Shown here: positions 13,977-14,488 of the stretch, piece after piece
Layout: each line of letters opens with the position of its first letter
Numbering within the stretch: the first letter of the stretch is position 1
Origin: Bacteroidales bacterium
GTDB taxonomy: Bacteria > Bacteroidota > Bacteroidia > Bacteroidales > Paludibacteraceae
Assembly (NCBI GenBank): GCA_900768725.1
Contig: CAAGDU010000186.1
Coordinates: 1-14,488, forward strand
Direction: 5' to 3'
DNA: 14,488 nucleotides
Translations under genes and position numbers: made by a program
The notes under the pieces: model-generated
What the model saw: the letters and a program-made list of their open reading frames with translations, nothing else
Database searches by the model: none
Told to the model about the DNA's origin: nothing

Positions 13977-13995
13977 TTATGAATTATGAATTATG
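13975..13995. repeat. 7-nt tandem repeat (AATTATG), 3 copies overlapping a stop codon
   Basis: Three perfect copies, the first including the last two bases of the TAA stop at 13974-13976. It is the reverse complement of the ATAATTC array at 6-42. A weak GAGG/CCTC hairpin with a T5 run follows (about 13994-14015) but is too short to call a terminator. Confidence 0.9.
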
Positions 13996-14024
13996 AGGGC
14001 GCACCTCCTTTTTGAGCACTGCAA

Positions 14025-14454
14025 ATGAAACTTAGGACTTTTATATATCGTTTTGCTGTTGCACTTGTGGCAGGTTTGTCGGCATGGAGTTGCCGGCCGG
14101 ACACAGTATGCCGGCAGGACTTGGAGGCGGCTATGGGCATGACGGTGCAGTGGACAAGCATAGACACTGCGGGCGTAGAAACCATTATGAGCCAATGGGA
14201 TAGCGTGCTGATATGGGGTGCTGATTGCGATACCGTGCCCTACTTGGAGGTGAAGAGCCAAAGCAAGTTGTGGCTGCCGCTACGAGTGGATACCTCGGTA
14301 ACGACCTACCGGATTCTCTGGCACGAGCAAATGGATTTCATTGAAATACACCATACTAACGACCGCCAATTCATCTCCAACGCCTGCGGGTGCATGGTCT
14401 ATCACACGATTGACTCGGTGGCTTGCGGCGGGGGATTTATCGACTCGGTGGAGG
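14025..14454 (+). CDS. DUF6452-like lipoprotein, 3' end missing
   Basis: The first 143 codons of a gene cut by the end of the real sequence. The signal peptide reads FAVALVAGLSAWSC with Cys23 as probable lipid site. The pattern that follows, with SVLIWGADCDTVPYLEVKSQ, KLWLPLRVD, and FISNACGCMVYHTIDSV, fits the Bacteroidota family DUF6452 (lipoprotein, function unknown). Only about the last 10-30 residues are probably missing. An open frame continues to 14477, but everything from 14455 is sequencing adapter, so the apparent C-terminus IGRAHV and its stop codon are artefacts. The spacing of 48 nt to the preceding gene suggests possible co-transcription. Confidence 0.75.
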
Positions 14455-14488
14455 AGATCGGAAGAGCACACGTCTGAACTCCAGTCAC
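14455..14488. other. Illumina TruSeq adapter sequence (contamination)
   Basis: The last 34 bases start AGATCGGAAGAGCACACGTC and are, as far as I know, identical to the standard TruSeq read-1 adapter. They are not genomic. The biological sequence ends at or within a base or two of 14454. Confidence 0.98.

Noticed and set aside
13994..14015. Possible terminator between the last two genes (GAGG/CCTC with T5)
   Set aside because: The 4-bp stem is too weak to call.
14086..14117. TGCCGG-rich palindrome in the DUF6452-like gene
   Set aside because: Short overlapping CCGG motifs in a coding region, with no second copy in the window and no repeat flanks.
14280..14471. - strand open frame starting MCSSDL at the right end
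   Set aside because: Its start lies entirely in adapter sequence.

Overview
The window looks like chromosome of an uncultured or unnamed member of the Bacteroidales (Bacteroidota). Three things point there. There are two good matches to the Bacteroidota promoter consensus (TTTG, about 20 nt, TAnnTTTG) and no convincing Shine-Dalgarno sites. The secreted and lipoprotein families are Bacteroidota types (DUF6452-like and DUF7935-like proteins, an 'AFVG..C' domain, LamG/BACON-type multidomain secreted proteins). GC-rich coding sequence alternates with very AT-rich spacers. All six genes are on the + strand. The last 34 bases are Illumina TruSeq adapter, so the contig is contaminated at its right end and the last gene is cut there.

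Layout: 49-759 encodes a VanX-like D-Ala-D-Ala dipeptidase lipoprotein. 760-1007 is an AT-rich spacer with nested direct and inverted repeats. 1008-2195 encodes a membrane acyltransferase (acyltransferase-3 family). 2196-2483 carries a composite repeat/terminator and then a promoter. 2484-12560 encodes a 3358-residue exported multidomain protein with three LamG-like domains, carboxypeptidase-regulatory/Cna-B-like repeats, an SbsA-like Ig domain, a BACON-like domain and repeated C-terminal domains. 12598-13134 encodes a small lipoprotein that shares one domain type with the giant and is probably co-transcribed with it. 13135-13463 is a gene-free stretch with a 7-nt repeat array, a palindromic element, a strong hairpin terminator and a promoter. 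13464-13976 encodes a one-helix membrane-anchored protein of a conserved Bacteroidota family. 14025-14454 is the start of a DUF6452-like lipoprotein.

The most notable content is not a gene. Short palindromes, often flanked by 7- or 8-nt tandem repeats, occur both in the spacers and inside open reading frames, where they are translated without breaking the frame. A composite of about 140 nt (7-mer repeats, a 14-nt box, a GC-rich palindrome, 7-mer repeats facing the other way) sits between genes at 2197-2340. It recurs, colinear but in the opposite orientation, inside the giant gene at 12024-12165. A 24-nt palindromic element encodes nearly the same octapeptide (NPDKSGQV / NPDRSGQV) in two unrelated proteins. 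A 30-nt element occurs twice in the giant gene in two different reading frames. A third type (ACCGGGGACG plus palindrome) lies in the acyltransferase, in the giant and in the 7-mer array. This resembles in principle the Rickettsia palindromic elements that insert in frame into genes. Whether the elements here are mobile is inference.

Functionally, the giant and its downstream lipoprotein are plausible partners at the cell surface. No enzyme active site is visible in the giant, and its substrate or ligand cannot be told from the sequence.
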